The notes beneath the pieces are model-generated. The model did no database searches, was not told where the DNA came from, and saw nothing but the letters and a program-made list of their open reading frames with translations. 64,000 nucleotides of DNA, taken from assembly GCF_013782625.1 (NCBI RefSeq), contig NZ_CP056199.1, positions 1,568,588 to 1,632,587 on the forward strand. Reading direction: 5' to 3'. The stretch comes from Enterobacter sp. RHBSTW-00994. Lineage in GTDB: Bacteria; Pseudomonadota; Gammaproteobacteria; Enterobacterales; Enterobacteriaceae. A program made the position numbers and the translations under genes. Shown piece by piece: positions 10,528 to 21,617 of the stretch; positions within the stretch are counted from its first letter, which is position 1, and the number at the start of each line of letters is the position of its first letter.

Positions 10528-11022
10528 ATGGTAGATAGCAAGAAGCGCCCTGGCAAAGATCTCGACCGTATCGATCGTAACATTCTTAATGAATTGCAAA
10601 AGGATGGGCGTATTTCCAACGTCGAGCTTTCAAAACGTGTGGGACTTTCCCCGACGCCGTGCCTTGAGCGTGTGCGCCGACTGGAAAGACAGGGTTTTAT
10701 TCAGGGCTATACGGCTCTGTTAAACCCGCATTATCTGGATGCCTCACTTCTGGTATTTGTTGAGATTACTCTGAATCGTGGTGCACCGGATGTGTTTGAG
10801 CAATTTAACACCGCCGTGCAAAAACTTGAAGAAATTCAAGAGTGTCATCTGGTTTCAGGCGATTTCGACTATCTGTTGAAAACCCGTGTGCCGGATATGT
10901 CCGCCTATCGTAAGCTGCTGGGTGAAACCCTGCTGCGTCTGCCTGGCGTGAATGACACCCGCACCTATGTGGTGATGGAAGAAGTAAAACAGAGCAATCG
11001 TCTGGTAATTAAGACGCGCTAA
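10528..11022 (+). CDS. lrp: Leucine-responsive global regulator Lrp
   Basis: With the ATG at 10528 the 164-residue product appears essentially the same as E. coli Lrp, beginning MVDSKKRPGKDLDRIDRNIL. An N-terminal winged helix-turn-helix (about 15-60, VELSKRVGLSPTPCLERVRR) is followed by the ligand-binding RAM domain that assembles octamers. Lrp controls amino-acid metabolism, pili and nitrogen genes in response to leucine. A longer frame from 10477 adds 17 unconserved residues and was rejected. The gene lies just upstream of ftsK, and its terminator overlaps the ftsK promoter zone. Confidence 0.98.
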   Translation: MVDSKKRPGKDLDRIDRNILNELQKDGRISNVELSKRVGLSPTPCLERVRRLERQGFIQGYTALLNPHYLDASLLVFVEITLNRGAPDVFEQFNTAVQKLEEIQECHLVSGDFDYLLKTRVPDMSAYRKLLGETLLRLPGVNDTRTYVVMEEVKQSNRLVIKTR

Positions 11023-11062
11023 CACGGAACAGGTGCAAAATCAGCATAGTTTGATTACACTC

Positions 11063-11078
11063 CTGTTAATCCATACAG
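11063..11078 (+). promoter_or_regulatory. LexA (SOS) box in the ftsK promoter
   Basis: CTGT-TAATCCAT-ACAG is a perfect match to the LexA consensus CTGT-N8-ACAG. A -35-like TTGATT (11051-11056) lies 17 bases before TACAGC (11074-11079), so the operator overlaps the likely promoter core. In E. coli ftsK is SOS-inducible (dinH) from a promoter in this position. The site starts 95 bases before the ftsK start codon. Confidence 0.8.
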
Positions 11079-11108
11079 CAACAGTGCCGGGGTTACCCGG
11101 CGCTGTTG
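11079..11108 (+). terminator. Hairpin ending the lrp transcript
   Basis: The arms CAACAG-T-GCCGGG and CCCGGC-G-CTGTTG form a 13-pair stem (one T-G wobble) around GTTA, followed by CCGTTTTAG. It sits about 57 bases after the lrp stop and immediately after the LexA box, so part of it lies within the early ftsK transcript. Confidence 0.7.
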
Positions 11109-11157
11109 TCCGTTTTAGCAAACAGGCAGGACATGCCTGATACCTGGAGAGCCTTTC

Positions 11158-14100
11158 TTGAGCCAGGAATATACTGAAGACAAAGAAGTCACATTATCGA
11201 AGCTAAGCAGTGGACGCCGCCTTCTTGAGGCGTTGCTGATAGTTATTGCCCTTTTTGCCGTCTGGCTGATGGCAGCCTTACTCAGTTTCAATCCTTCGGA
11301 TCCCAGTTGGTCACAAACTGCCTGGCATGAGCCTATCCATAATTTAGGTGGCATTCCAGGTGCGTGGCTTGCCGACACTCTGTTTTTCATCTTCGGTGTC
11401 ATGGCCTATACCATTCCCGTCATTATCATTGGCGGATGTTGGTTTGCCTGGCGTCACCGTCAAAACGATGAATACATCGATTACTTTGCTGTTTCGCTAC
11501 GCCTGATTGGCGCATTGGCAATCATTCTGACCTCTTGCGGGTTGGCGGCAATCAATGCGGATGACATCTGGTATTTCGCTTCGGGCGGGGTTATCGGCAG
11601 TTTGCTGAGTACCGCGCTTCAACCGATGCTGCACAGCAGTGGCGGAACAATAACGCTGTTGTGTATTTGGGCTGCGGGACTGACGTTGTTTACAGGCTGG
11701 TCATGGGTCAGTATCGCCGAGAAACTCGGCAGCCTCATCCTTAATATTCTGACTTTTGCCAGCAACCGTACGCGTCGTGATGATACGTGGGTCGATGAAG
11801 ACGAGTATGAAGATGATGAGGACGATTCACCTGTAACACCTCGTGGTGAGTCCCGTCGGGCCCGGATTCTGCGCGGTGCGCTGGCACGGCGTAAGCGCGT
11901 TGCTGAAAAATTTGCCAATCCGCTTGGTCGCAAAACCGATGCGGCGCTCTTCTCTGGCAAGCGTATGGATGATGACGAGCAGATTGCGTATAGCACTGGG
12001 GGCGTGGCTGTCGATCCCGATGATGTGCTCTTCTCAGGTAATCGCGCCACACCGGACGACTATGACGAGTATGATCCGCTGCTAAATGGCCATTCGGTTA
12101 CGGAACCGGTTGCTGTTGCGGCTGCCGCGATGACAGCAACACAAGCCTATGCAGCGCCTGTTGATGCCGTTATGCCTTCTGCGCCTGCCCCTACACCTAC
12201 ACCTGTGCCGGCCATGGAGCAGCCTGTGGTTGAGTGGCACTCTGCGCCAGCCGTTCACTCACCTGAACCTGTCATTGCCTCTGAACCGCATAGCTACGCG
12301 CCTGCTCAGCAGCAAGAACACTGGCAGCAACCTTATCAACCTGAACCGGTCTATGAATCCCAGCCTTTTGCGGAATACGAACCTCCGGTTTCTCCTGCTT
12401 ACCAGGAATACACACCAGAGCCAGTTGAGCCTGAACAACCTGTTGTGGAACCTCTTGCTGATGCTGAAGAGGTGAAGCCCGCGCGTCCACCGATGTACTA
12501 TTTTGAAGAAGTGGAAGAGAAGCGAGCCCGGGAGCGCGAACAGCTTGCTGCCTGGTATCAGCCTGTGCCGGAACCGGTTCAGGAACCGACTATTCGTCAT
12601 TCTGCGCCGCCTTCTGTTTCAGCGCCGGTTGTAGATCCAACGGCATTCGTCTCCCCTGTAGCGGAGAGTGTCAAACATTCAGTTGCGCCCGCAGTTTCCG
12701 CCGCCGCTGTAGCTGCACCTGTCTTTAGCCTTGCAACAGGCGGCGCGCCACGTCCACAGGTGAAGGAAGGAATTGGCCCACAATTGCCGCGACCCAATCG
12801 GGTTCGCGTGCCAACACGCCGAGAGCTCGCTTCATTTGGTATCAAACTGCCTTCTCAGCGTATGGCGGAGGAAAAAGCGCGCGAATCTGAGTACGACGAC
12901 GCGGATGAAGTGCAGCAGGATGAGCTCGCTCGCCAGTTTGCCGCCACACAGCAGCATCGTTATGGTGAAGACTATCAACACGATACGCAGATTGGCCATG
13001 CGCATGACGACGAAGATGATGCGGCGGAAGCTGAGCTGGCACGACAGTTCGCTGCCACTCAGCAGCAACGTTACTCTGGTGAACAGCCAACGGGGGCGAA
13101 TCCGTTCTCGCTATCGGATTTTGAATTCTCTCCGATGAAAGATTTGGTGGATGATGGCCCGAGTGAACCGTTATTCACGCCGGGCGTGATGCCAGAAGCT
13201 GAACCGGTTCGTCAGCCTCCAGCTCCAGCACCGCAGGCACAGCTGCAACAGAGGGCTCCGCAGGCTTATGTGCAACCGCAGCAACCGCAATTCCAGCAAC
13301 CTACGGCGCAGCCGCAGGAGAGCCTGATCCATCCGTTGTTGATGCGTAACGGCGATAGCCGTCCAATGCAAAAACCGAGCACGCCGTTGCCGTCACTGGA
13401 TCTGTTAACGCCACCGCCGTCTGAAGTCGAGCCGGTCGACACCTTTGCTCTTGAGCAGATGGCCCGCCTGGTGGAAGCTCGTCTGGCTGATTTCCGTATC
13501 AAAGCGGATGTGGTGAATTACTCTCCTGGCCCGGTGATCACCCGCTTCGAGTTGAACCTGGCGCCTGGCGTAAAAGCGGCGCGTATTTCTAACCTGTCCC
13601 GTGACCTGGCGCGTTCACTCTCGACCGTTGCCGTACGTGTAGTGGAAGTCATTCCAGGTAAGCCGTATGTCGGACTTGAGTTGCCGAACAAGAAGCGTCA
13701 AACCGTCTATCTGCGTGAAGTGCTGGATAACGCGAAGTTCCGCGAAAATCCGTCGCCGCTGACGGTTGTATTAGGGAAAGACATTGCGGGTGACCCGGTC
13801 GTGGCCGATTTGGCTAAGATGCCGCACCTGCTGGTGGCTGGTACTACCGGTTCGGGTAAATCGGTTGGTGTGAACGCCATGATCCTCAGCATGCTCTATA
13901 AAGCACAACCGGAAGATGTACGCTTCATCATGATCGACCCGAAAATGCTGGAGCTGTCGGTTTATGAGGGCATTCCGCATCTGCTGACTGAAGTTGTGAC
14001 TGACATGAAGGACGCTGCCAATGCTCTGCGCTGGAGCGTTAATGAGATGGAGCGTCGCTACAAACTGATGTCGGCGCTGGGGGTGCGTAACCTTGCCGGT

Positions 14101-14859
14101 TATAACGAGAAAATTGCAGAGGCGGCGCGTATGGGCCGTCCAATTCCGGACCCATACTGGAAGCCCGGAGACAGCATGGATGCGCAGCATCCTGTGCTGG
14201 AAAAACTGCCGTATATCGTTGTGCTGGTAGATGAATTTGCCGACCTGATGATGACTGTTGGCAAGAAAGTGGAAGAGTTGATTGCGCGCCTTGCGCAGAA
14301 AGCGCGTGCGGCCGGTATTCACCTTGTTCTGGCAACACAGCGTCCTTCTGTAGATGTCATTACCGGTCTTATCAAGGCGAACATTCCCACGCGTATTGCG
14401 TTTACCGTGTCGAGCAAGATCGACTCACGCACTATCCTCGACCAGGGCGGCGCAGAGTCGTTGCTGGGGATGGGGGATATGCTTTATTCCGGGCCGAACT
14501 CGACGTCTCCTGTCCGTGTTCACGGTGCATTTGTACGCGATCAGGAAGTACATGCGGTTGTTCAGGACTGGAAAGCACGTGGTCGCCCACAGTACGTGGA
14601 TGGTATTACCTCCGAGAGTGAAAACGAAGGTGGTGGCGGTGGTTTTGACGGTGCAGAAGAGCTGGATCCGTTATTCGACCAGGCTGTTAACTTTGTTACT
14701 GAGAAACGTAAAGCCTCCATCTCCGGTGTACAGCGTCAGTTCCGTATCGGTTATAACCGCGCGGCGCGTATCATCGAACAGATGGAAGCCCAGGGTATCG
14801 TGAGTGAGCAGGGGCATAACGGTAACCGTGAGGTGTTGGCTCCGCCGCCGTTTGATTGA
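11158..14859 (+). CDS. ftsK: DNA translocase and cell-division protein FtsK
   Basis: FtsK anchors at the septum and pumps DNA to place dif sites for XerCD. The 1233 residues comprise four to five N-terminal membrane helices (about 20-190), a long acidic/proline/glutamine-rich linker (about 200-740), the motor domain with Walker A GTTGSGKS (895-902) and Walker [12 protein letters not shown], and a C-terminal winged-helix gamma domain (last 65 residues) that reads KOPS. The start is TTG at 11158, with GGAGAG upstream; E. coli also uses TTG here. It is shorter than the 1329-residue E. coli protein, almost entirely in the linker, where the E. coli PQQPV-type repeats are reduced. Confidence 0.97.
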   Translation: MSQEYTEDKEVTLSKLSSGRRLLEALLIVIALFAVWLMAALLSFNPSDPSWSQTAWHEPIHNLGGIPGAWLADTLFFIFGVMAYTIPVIIIGGCWFAWRHRQNDEYIDYFAVSLRLIGALAIILTSCGLAAINADDIWYFASGGVIGSLLSTALQPMLHSSGGTITLLCIWAAGLTLFTGWSWVSIAEKLGSLILNILTFASNRTRRDDTWVDEDEYEDDEDDSPVTPRGESRRARILRGALARRKRVAEKFANPLGRKTDAALFSGKRMDDDEQIAYSTGGVAVDPDDVLFSGNRATPDDYDEYDPLLNGHSVTEPVAVAAAAMTATQAYAAPVDAVMPSAPAPTPTPVPAMEQPVVEWHSAPAVHSPEPVIASEPHSYAPAQQQEHWQQPYQPEPVYESQPFAEYEPPVSPAYQEYTPEPVEPEQPVVEPLADAEEVKPARPPMYYFEEVEEKRAREREQLAAWYQPVPEPVQEPTIRHSAPPSVSAPVVDPTAFVSPVAESVKHSVAPAVSAAAVAAPVFSLATGGAPRPQVKEGIGPQLPRPNRVRVPTRRELASFGIKLPSQRMAEEKARESEYDDADEVQQDELARQFAATQQHRYGEDYQHDTQIGHAHDDEDDAAEAELARQFAATQQQRYSGEQPTGANPFSLSDFEFSPMKDLVDDGPSEPLFTPGVMPEAEPVRQPPAPAPQAQLQQRAPQAYVQPQQPQFQQPTAQPQESLIHPLLMRNGDSRPMQKPSTPLPSLDLLTPPPSEVEPVDTFALEQMARLVEARLADFRIKADVVNYSPGPVITRFELNLAPGVKAARISNLSRDLARSLSTVAVRVVEVIPGKPYVGLELPNKKRQTVYLREVLDNAKFRENPSPLTVVLGKDIAGDPVVADLAKMPHLLVAGTTGSGKSVGVNAMILSMLYKAQPEDVRFIMIDPKMLELSVYEGIPHLLTEVVTDMKDAANALRWSVNEMERRYKLMSALGVRNLAGYNEKIAEAARMGRPIPDPYWKPGDSMDAQHPVLEKLPYIVVLVDEFADLMMTVGKKVEELIARLAQKARAAGIHLVLATQRPSVDVITGLIKANIPTRIAFTVSSKIDSRTILDQGGAESLLGMGDMLYSGPNSTSPVRVHGAFVRDQEVHAVVQDWKARGRPQYVDGITSESENEGGGGGFDGAEELDPLFDQAVNFVTEKRKASISGVQRQFRIGYNRAARIIEQMEAQGIVSEQGHNGNREVLAPPPFD

Positions 14860-14987
14860 CCTTTCAGCGAATGCAAAGATGGGTAAATCAGCAAAAATTA
14901 AGCATTTTCTTCTGTCGCCTGCCTGCTGGCAGGTTCAGAATAGATGACAGAAACCCCATACCGGGATGATGTTTTTAAGGAATAACA

Positions 14988-15599
14988 ATGAAAAAATTCG
15001 CCATCACCTGTGCATTATTGACCAGTTTTGTTGCCAGTAGCGTTTGGGCTGATGCCGCCAGCGACCTTAAAAGCCGACTGGATAAAGTGAGCAGCTTCCA
15101 TGCCAGCTTTACGCAGAAGGTCACTGACGGCAGCGGTAATGCAGTGCAGGAAGGTCAGGGTGATTTATGGGTTAAGCGCCCGAATCTTTTCAACTGGCAT
15201 ATGACACAACCGGATGAAAGTATTTTGGTTTCTGATGGTAAAACGTTGTGGTTCTTTAACCCGTTTGTCGAACAGGCGACGGCCACATGGCTGAAAGATG
15301 CCACCAGTAACACTCCGTTTATGCTGATTGCCCGTAACCAGTCCAGTGACTGGCAGCAGTACAACATCAAACAAAATGGTGACGATTTTGTGCTGACGCC
15401 GAAAGGCAACAACGGCAACCTCAAACAGTTCACTATTAATGTGAGCAGCAGCGGGACTATCAATCAGTTCAGTGCAGTGGAGCAGGACGATCAGCGCAGT
15501 AGCTATCAACTGAAGTCCCAGCAAAACGGCGCAATCGACGCATCGAAATTCACGTTTACCCCGCCGCAGGGCGTAACGGTGGATGATCAACGTAAGTAA
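14988..15599 (+). CDS. lolA: Periplasmic outer-membrane lipoprotein chaperone LolA
   Basis: LolA carries lipoproteins released by LolCDE across the periplasm to LolB. The 203-residue precursor has a signal peptide (residues 1-21, cleavage after SVWA) and a mature domain beginning [10 protein letters not shown], with the half-barrel motif FHASFTQ and the conserved RPNLFNWHM region that lines the lipid cavity. It lies between ftsK and rarA in the standard order, 128 bases after ftsK and preceded by TAAGGA, and is probably cotranscribed with rarA, which begins nine bases after its stop. Confidence 0.97.
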   Translation: MKKFAITCALLTSFVASSVWADAASDLKSRLDKVSSFHASFTQKVTDGSGNAVQEGQGDLWVKRPNLFNWHMTQPDESILVSDGKTLWFFNPFVEQATATWLKDATSNTPFMLIARNQSSDWQQYNIKQNGDDFVLTPKGNNGNLKQFTINVSSSGTINQFSAVEQDDQRSSYQLKSQQNGAIDASKFTFTPPQGVTVDDQRK

Positions 15600-15608
15600 G
15601 AGGCGTGA

Positions 15609-16952
15609 GTGAGCAATCTGTCGCTCGATTTTTCGGATAATGCGTTTCAACCTCTGGCCGCGCGTATGCGGCCAGAAAATTTAGCGCAGTATATCGGCCA
15701 GCAACATTTGCTGGCTGCAGGTAAACCGTTGCCGCGTGCAATAGAAGCAGGTCATCTGCATTCGATGATCTTGTGGGGACCGCCGGGTACAGGCAAGACC
15801 ACGCTGGCAGAAGTTATTGCCCGCTACGCTGATGCTGACGTAGAACGCCTCTCTGCAGTCACTTCCGGAGTGAAAGAGATCCGAGAAGCTATTGAACGTG
15901 CACGTCAAAATCGTCATGCCGGGCGTCGTACTATCCTCTTCGTCGATGAAGTCCACCGTTTCAATAAAAGCCAGCAGGATGCTTTCCTGCCTCATATAGA
16001 AGACGGTACGATTTTTTTTATTGGCGCGACGACTGAAAATCCCTCTTTTGAGCTCAATTCTGCACTCCTTTCCCGTGCTCGCGTTTACTTGCTGAAGTCA
16101 CTTACGACAGACGATATTGAACAGGTTCTGACGCAGGCTATGGATGATAAAGCGCGCGGCTATGGCGGTCAGGATATCCTTCTGCCTGATGAAACGCGGC
16201 GGGCAATTGCGGAACTGGTGAACGGTGATGCTCGTCGTGCGTTGAATACGCTGGAAATGATGGCTGATATGGCCGAACTGGATGGTTCCGGTAAACGTAT
16301 TCTGAAACCCGAGTTACTTACCGAAATTGCCGGAGAACGTAGCGCGCGTTTCGACAATAAAGGCGACAGGTTTTACGATCTCATCTCGGCTTTGCATAAA
16401 TCCGTTCGTGGTAGCGCGCCGGATGCTGCGCTTTACTGGTATGCGCGAATTATCAGCGCAGGCGGCGATCCTCTTTATGTCGCGCGTCGTTGTCTGGCTA
16501 TTGCGTCTGAAGATGTCGGTAATGCCGATCCGCGCGCGATGCAGGTGGCGATTTCCGCCTGGGATTGTTTTACCCGCGTAGGGCCTGCCGAAGGTGAGCG
16601 AGCTATTGCGCAGGCGATTGTTTATCTGGCGTGTGCGCCAAAAAGTAATGCTGTGTACACCGCATTTAAGGCTGCGATGGCGGATGCCCGTGAGCGTCCT
16701 GACTACGATGTTCCGGTGCATTTGCGTAATGCGCCGACGAAGCTGATGAAAGAGATGGGATACGGACAAGAATATCGTTATGCCCACGATGAGCCTAATG
16801 CTTATGCTGCCGGAGAGGAGTACTTTCCGCAGGAGATGGCACAAACGCGCTATTATCACCCCACAAACAGAGGTCTTGAAGGCAAGATTGGCGAAAAGCT
16901 CGCCTGGCTGGCCGGACAGGATCAAAATAGCCCTATAAAACGCTACCGTTAG
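15609..16952 (+). CDS. rarA: Replication-associated recombination protein RarA (MgsA)
   Basis: RarA is an AAA+ ATPase related to clamp loaders and WRNIP1 that acts at stalled forks and interacts with SSB. The 447-residue protein has Walker [10 protein letters not shown] (57-65), Walker [11 protein letters not shown], sensor-1 [10 protein letters not shown] and a C-terminal tetramerisation domain ([16 protein letters not shown] region through [10 protein letters not shown]). The start is GTG at 15609, which aligns with the E. coli N-terminus [10 protein letters not shown]; no ATG fits better. It follows lolA by nine bases. Confidence 0.97.
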   Translation: MSNLSLDFSDNAFQPLAARMRPENLAQYIGQQHLLAAGKPLPRAIEAGHLHSMILWGPPGTGKTTLAEVIARYADADVERLSAVTSGVKEIREAIERARQNRHAGRRTILFVDEVHRFNKSQQDAFLPHIEDGTIFFIGATTENPSFELNSALLSRARVYLLKSLTTDDIEQVLTQAMDDKARGYGGQDILLPDETRRAIAELVNGDARRALNTLEMMADMAELDGSGKRILKPELLTEIAGERSARFDNKGDRFYDLISALHKSVRGSAPDAALYWYARIISAGGDPLYVARRCLAIASEDVGNADPRAMQVAISAWDCFTRVGPAEGERAIAQAIVYLACAPKSNAVYTAFKAAMADARERPDYDVPVHLRNAPTKLMKEMGYGQEYRYAHDEPNAYAAGEEYFPQEMAQTRYYHPTNRGLEGKIGEKLAWLAGQDQNSPIKRYR

Positions 16953-17023
16953 TGCGATCGTTGCGGTAATGTTGGCAATGTATCCCTGTGACCGCAGGCT
17001 GTGGTCACTTTTTCCTATTTTAA

Positions 17024-18337
<1,314 letters not shown>

Positions 18338-18351
18338 TTTGCCTTAAAACA

Positions 18352-18377
18352 AAAAAGCGCCTTAAGGCGCTTTTTTT
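18352..18377 (+). terminator. Intrinsic terminator of serS
   Basis: AAAAAGCGCCTT and AAGGCGCTTTTT form a palindromic stem-loop followed by seven T. It lies 14 bases beyond the serS stop. Confidence 0.92.
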
Positions 18378-18457
18378 ATGCCCCCGCTTTGACCCGAAGC
18401 AATAACGCCTCCCTCTAAAGTAGTAATACTCCTCCGAATGAAAGTCAGAATAAAAAA

Positions 18458-18499
18458 CTGATAACGAAGAAATTCGTTATATATAAAACTATATAGCGG
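18458..18499 (+). promoter_or_regulatory. dmsA promoter region: FNR-like half-sites and a perfect 20-bp inverted repeat
   Basis: CTGAT-AACG-AAGAA (18458-18471) is a weak match to the FNR consensus TTGAT-N4-ATCAA, with a TATA-rich candidate -10 about 20-22 bases downstream (TATAGC, 18492-18497). That is class II spacing, and E. coli dmsABC is FNR-activated. Overlapping it is a perfect repeat ATAACGAA-GAAA-TTCGTTAT (18461-18480), whose binding protein I do not recognise. Confidence 0.45.
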
Positions 18500-18543
18500 T
18501 TTGCGCCGCATCTTTTATTTGTGAGCAACCAAAGTGAGTATCT

Positions 18544-20988
18544 ATGAAAATACAAGCGCCAGATGCTTTGCTGACTGCCGAAGTAAGTCGCCGTGGGTTG
18601 ATGAAAACCACGGCCATTGGCGGTCTGGCTGTTGCCAGCAGTGCGTTCACGCTACCTTTCTCTCGCCTGGCATCGGCGGCAGATGCATTGTCCCCAGCCA
18701 GTGCTCCTGAGAAAGTTGTGTGGAGTGCCTGCACAGTAAACTGTGGGAGCCGTTGCCCGCTGCGTATGCACATCGTGGACGGCGAAATCCAATATGTCGA
18801 AACCGACAATACAGGTGACGACGACTATGAAGGGTTACATCAGGTTCGTGCCTGCTTGCGTGGTCGCTCTATGCGTCGCCGAGTCTATAACCCCGATCGC
18901 CTGAAGTATCCAATGAAACGTGTGGGTAAGCGCGGTGAAGGCAAATTCGAGCAAATTAGCTGGGATGAAGCTTATGACACCATCGCGACTAATATACAGC
19001 GTTTGATTAAAGAGTACGGCAATGAATCCATCTATCTGAACTATGGCACAGGCACACTGGGCGGTACGATGACCCGTTCGTGGCCGCCAGGAAACACACT
19101 GGTCGCTCGCCTGATGAACTGCTGTGGTGGCTATCTCAACCATTATGGCGATTACTCCTCAGCACAGATCGCTGCTGGTTTGAACTATACCTATGGTGGC
19201 TGGGCCGATGGCAACAGTCCGTCAGATATTGAAAATAGCAAGCTGGTGGTGCTGTTCGGTAACAACCCTGGTGAAACCCGCATGAGCGGTGGCGGGGTAA
19301 CCTACTATGTTGAACAGGCTCGTGCGAAATCTAACGCGCGGATGATCATCATTGACCCACGATATACCGATACTGGTGCGGGCCGTGAAGATGAATGGAT
19401 CCCTATCCGACCGGGTACAGATGCTGCGCTCGTCAGTGCTCTGGCATGGGTAATGATCACTGAAAACCTCGTGGATCAGCCATTCCTTGATAAATATTGT
19501 GTCGGTTACGATGAGAAAACATTGCCTGCCAGTGCCCCCGCGAATGGTCACTACAAGGCGTACATTCTCGGCCAGGGCAGTGATGGTATTGCGAAGACCC
19601 CACAATGGGCGTCTACCATCACCGGTATTCCGGTAGCGCGCATTGTGCAACTGGCTCGTGAGATCGGTTCGGCTAAACCCGCGTTTATTAGTCAGGGGTG
19701 GGGGCCGCAGCGCCACGCAAATGGTGAAATTGCCACGCGCGCGATATCGATGCTTTCCATTTTGACCGGTAATGTCGGGATTCACGGTGGAAACACAGGC
19801 GCGCGCGAAGGTTCTTATGAAGTCCCCTTCGAACGCATGCCGACTCTCGAAAATCCGGTACAGACAAGCATTTCCATGTTTATGTGGACTGATGCCATTG
19901 AACGCGGCCCGGAAATGACCGCGCTGCGCGATGGGGTGCGTGGGAAAGATAAGCTGGATGTGCCCATTAAGATGATCTGGAACTATGCCGGCAACTGCCT
20001 TATTAACCAGCACTCTGAGATCAACCGCACCCACGATATCCTGCAGGATGATAAGAAATGCGAGATGATTGTGGTGATCGACTGCCACATGACCTCGTCG
20101 GCAAAATATGCCGATATTCTTCTGCCGGATTGTACGGCATCGGAGCAGATGGATTTCGCGCTGGATGCCTCCTGCGGCAACATGTCTTACGTTATCTTCA
20201 CCGATCAGGCCATCAAACCTCGCTTTGAGTGTAAAACCATCTATGAAATGACGTCTGAACTGGCAAAACGTCTTGGCGTAGAGCAGCAGTTTACCGAAGG
20301 ACGAACTCAGGAAGGCTGGATGCGTTATCTGCACGAACTTTCACGTAAGGCTGTCCCGGATTTGCCTGATTTTGAAACGTTCCGTGAGCAGGGCATGTTT
20401 AAACAACGTGATCCAGAAGGTCATCATGTCGCCTATAAAGCGTTCCGTGAGGATCCTCACGCGAACCCACTGACGACACCGTCAGGTAAAATTGAAATTT
20501 ATTCCGAAGAGTTGGCGAAAATTGCTGCAACCTGGGAGCTACCCGAGGGCGACGTTATCGATCCATTGCCCGTTTATACGCCTGGATTTGAGAACTATAA
20601 CGATCCACTGACGGAAAAATTCCCGCTGCAGCTAACCGGTTTTCACTACAAAGCACGTGTTCACTCCACTTATGGCAACGTTGATGTCCTGAAGGCGTCA
20701 TGTCGTCAGGAAATGTGGATCAACCCTATGGATGCAAAAGCGCGCGGAATCGGAAATGGCGATCGTGTGCGCATCTTTAATGGTCGTGGTGAAGTGCACA
20801 TTGAAGCGAAAGTCACACCGCGCATGATGCCTGGCGTTGTCGCGCTGGGAGAAGGGGCCTGGTATAACCCGGATGCTAATCGCATCGATCAGGCTGGCAG
20901 CATTAATGTGCTGACTACGCAGCGCCCGTCGCCACTGGCGAAAGGCAATCCGTCCCACACAAACCTTGTTCAGGTTGAAAAGGTGTAA
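18544..20988 (+). CDS. dmsA: Dimethyl sulfoxide reductase catalytic subunit DmsA
   Basis: DmsA is the molybdenum bis-MGD subunit that reduces DMSO and amine N-oxides in anaerobic respiration, facing the periplasm. The 814-residue precursor carries a Tat signal (SRRGLMKTTAIGGL, about 15-28), then an Fe-S cluster motif CTVNCGSRCPLRM and a conserved NYGTGTLGG to GDYSS region around the Mo ligand serine. The C-terminal domain has the MGD-contacting LTGFHYKARVHSTYGN. It begins the dmsABC operon, with dmsB 10 bases later. ATG at 18544 follows an AAAGTGAGT stretch. Confidence 0.97.
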   Translation: MKIQAPDALLTAEVSRRGLMKTTAIGGLAVASSAFTLPFSRLASAADALSPASAPEKVVWSACTVNCGSRCPLRMHIVDGEIQYVETDNTGDDDYEGLHQVRACLRGRSMRRRVYNPDRLKYPMKRVGKRGEGKFEQISWDEAYDTIATNIQRLIKEYGNESIYLNYGTGTLGGTMTRSWPPGNTLVARLMNCCGGYLNHYGDYSSAQIAAGLNYTYGGWADGNSPSDIENSKLVVLFGNNPGETRMSGGGVTYYVEQARAKSNARMIIIDPRYTDTGAGREDEWIPIRPGTDAALVSALAWVMITENLVDQPFLDKYCVGYDEKTLPASAPANGHYKAYILGQGSDGIAKTPQWASTITGIPVARIVQLAREIGSAKPAFISQGWGPQRHANGEIATRAISMLSILTGNVGIHGGNTGAREGSYEVPFERMPTLENPVQTSISMFMWTDAIERGPEMTALRDGVRGKDKLDVPIKMIWNYAGNCLINQHSEINRTHDILQDDKKCEMIVVIDCHMTSSAKYADILLPDCTASEQMDFALDASCGNMSYVIFTDQAIKPRFECKTIYEMTSELAKRLGVEQQFTEGRTQEGWMRYLHELSRKAVPDLPDFETFREQGMFKQRDPEGHHVAYKAFREDPHANPLTTPSGKIEIYSEELAKIAATWELPEGDVIDPLPVYTPGFENYNDPLTEKFPLQLTGFHYKARVHSTYGNVDVLKASCRQEMWINPMDAKARGIGNGDRVRIFNGRGEVHIEAKVTPRMMPGVVALGEGAWYNPDANRIDQAGSINVLTTQRPSPLAKGNPSHTNLVQVEKV

Positions 20989-20998
20989 GGAGTAACCG

Positions 20999-21616
20999 AT
21001 GACAACCCAGTATGGATTTTTTATTGATTCCAGTCGTTGCACCGGTTGCAAAACCTGCGAGCTGGCCTGCAAAGATTACAAAGACCTGACTCCGGATGTC
21101 AGCTTCCGCCGTATTTACGAATACGCTGGCGGAGACTGGCAGGAGGACAATGGTGTCTGGCATCAAAACGTGTTTGCTTACTATCTGTCGATCGCCTGTA
21201 ACCACTGTGAAGATCCGGCATGCACAAAAGTGTGTCCGAGTGGTGCAATGCATAAGCGTGATGACGGTTTTGTCGTGGTGGACGAAGATGTCTGCATTGG
21301 CTGTCGTTACTGTCATATGGCTTGCCCGTATGGTGCGCCACAGTACAACGCGGCCAAAGGTCACATGACGAAGTGCGACGGCTGCTATACGCGTGTCGCA
21401 GACGGCAAAAAGCCAATCTGCGTGGAATCTTGCCCGCTGCGAGCGCTGGACTTTGGCCCAATCGAGGCGCTGCGCCAGAAACATGGTCAGCTCGCGGCTG
21501 TCGCGCCATTGCCATCCGCGCACTTCACTAAGCCGAGTATTGTGATTAAACCTAATGCCAACAGCCGTCCGACAGGTGATACCACCGGCTATCTGGCGAA
21601 CCCGAAGGAGGTGTGA
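20999..21616 (+). CDS. dmsB: DMSO reductase iron-sulfur subunit DmsB
   Basis: DmsB transfers electrons from DmsC to DmsA through four [4Fe-4S] clusters. The 205-residue protein contains four cysteine groups: CTGCKTCELACKDYK near residue 15, CNHCEDPACTKVCPSGA, CIGCRYCHMACPYGAP and CDGCYTRVADGKKPICVESCP. It has no signal of its own and is exported with DmsA by the Tat route. TAAGGAG precedes the start. Its stop lies one base before dmsC begins. Confidence 0.98.
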   Translation: MTTQYGFFIDSSRCTGCKTCELACKDYKDLTPDVSFRRIYEYAGGDWQEDNGVWHQNVFAYYLSIACNHCEDPACTKVCPSGAMHKRDDGFVVVDEDVCIGCRYCHMACPYGAPQYNAAKGHMTKCDGCYTRVADGKKPICVESCPLRALDFGPIEALRQKHGQLAAVAPLPSAHFTKPSIVIKPNANSRPTGDTTGYLANPKEV

Positions 21617-21617
21617 G

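Noticed and set aside
19222-20334. A 370-codon minus-strand frame opposite dmsA, and a similar one at 20915-22099 across dmsB/dmsC
   Set aside because: The opposite-strand genes are clearly real with cofactor motifs throughout. The shadows have no start signals or family resemblance.
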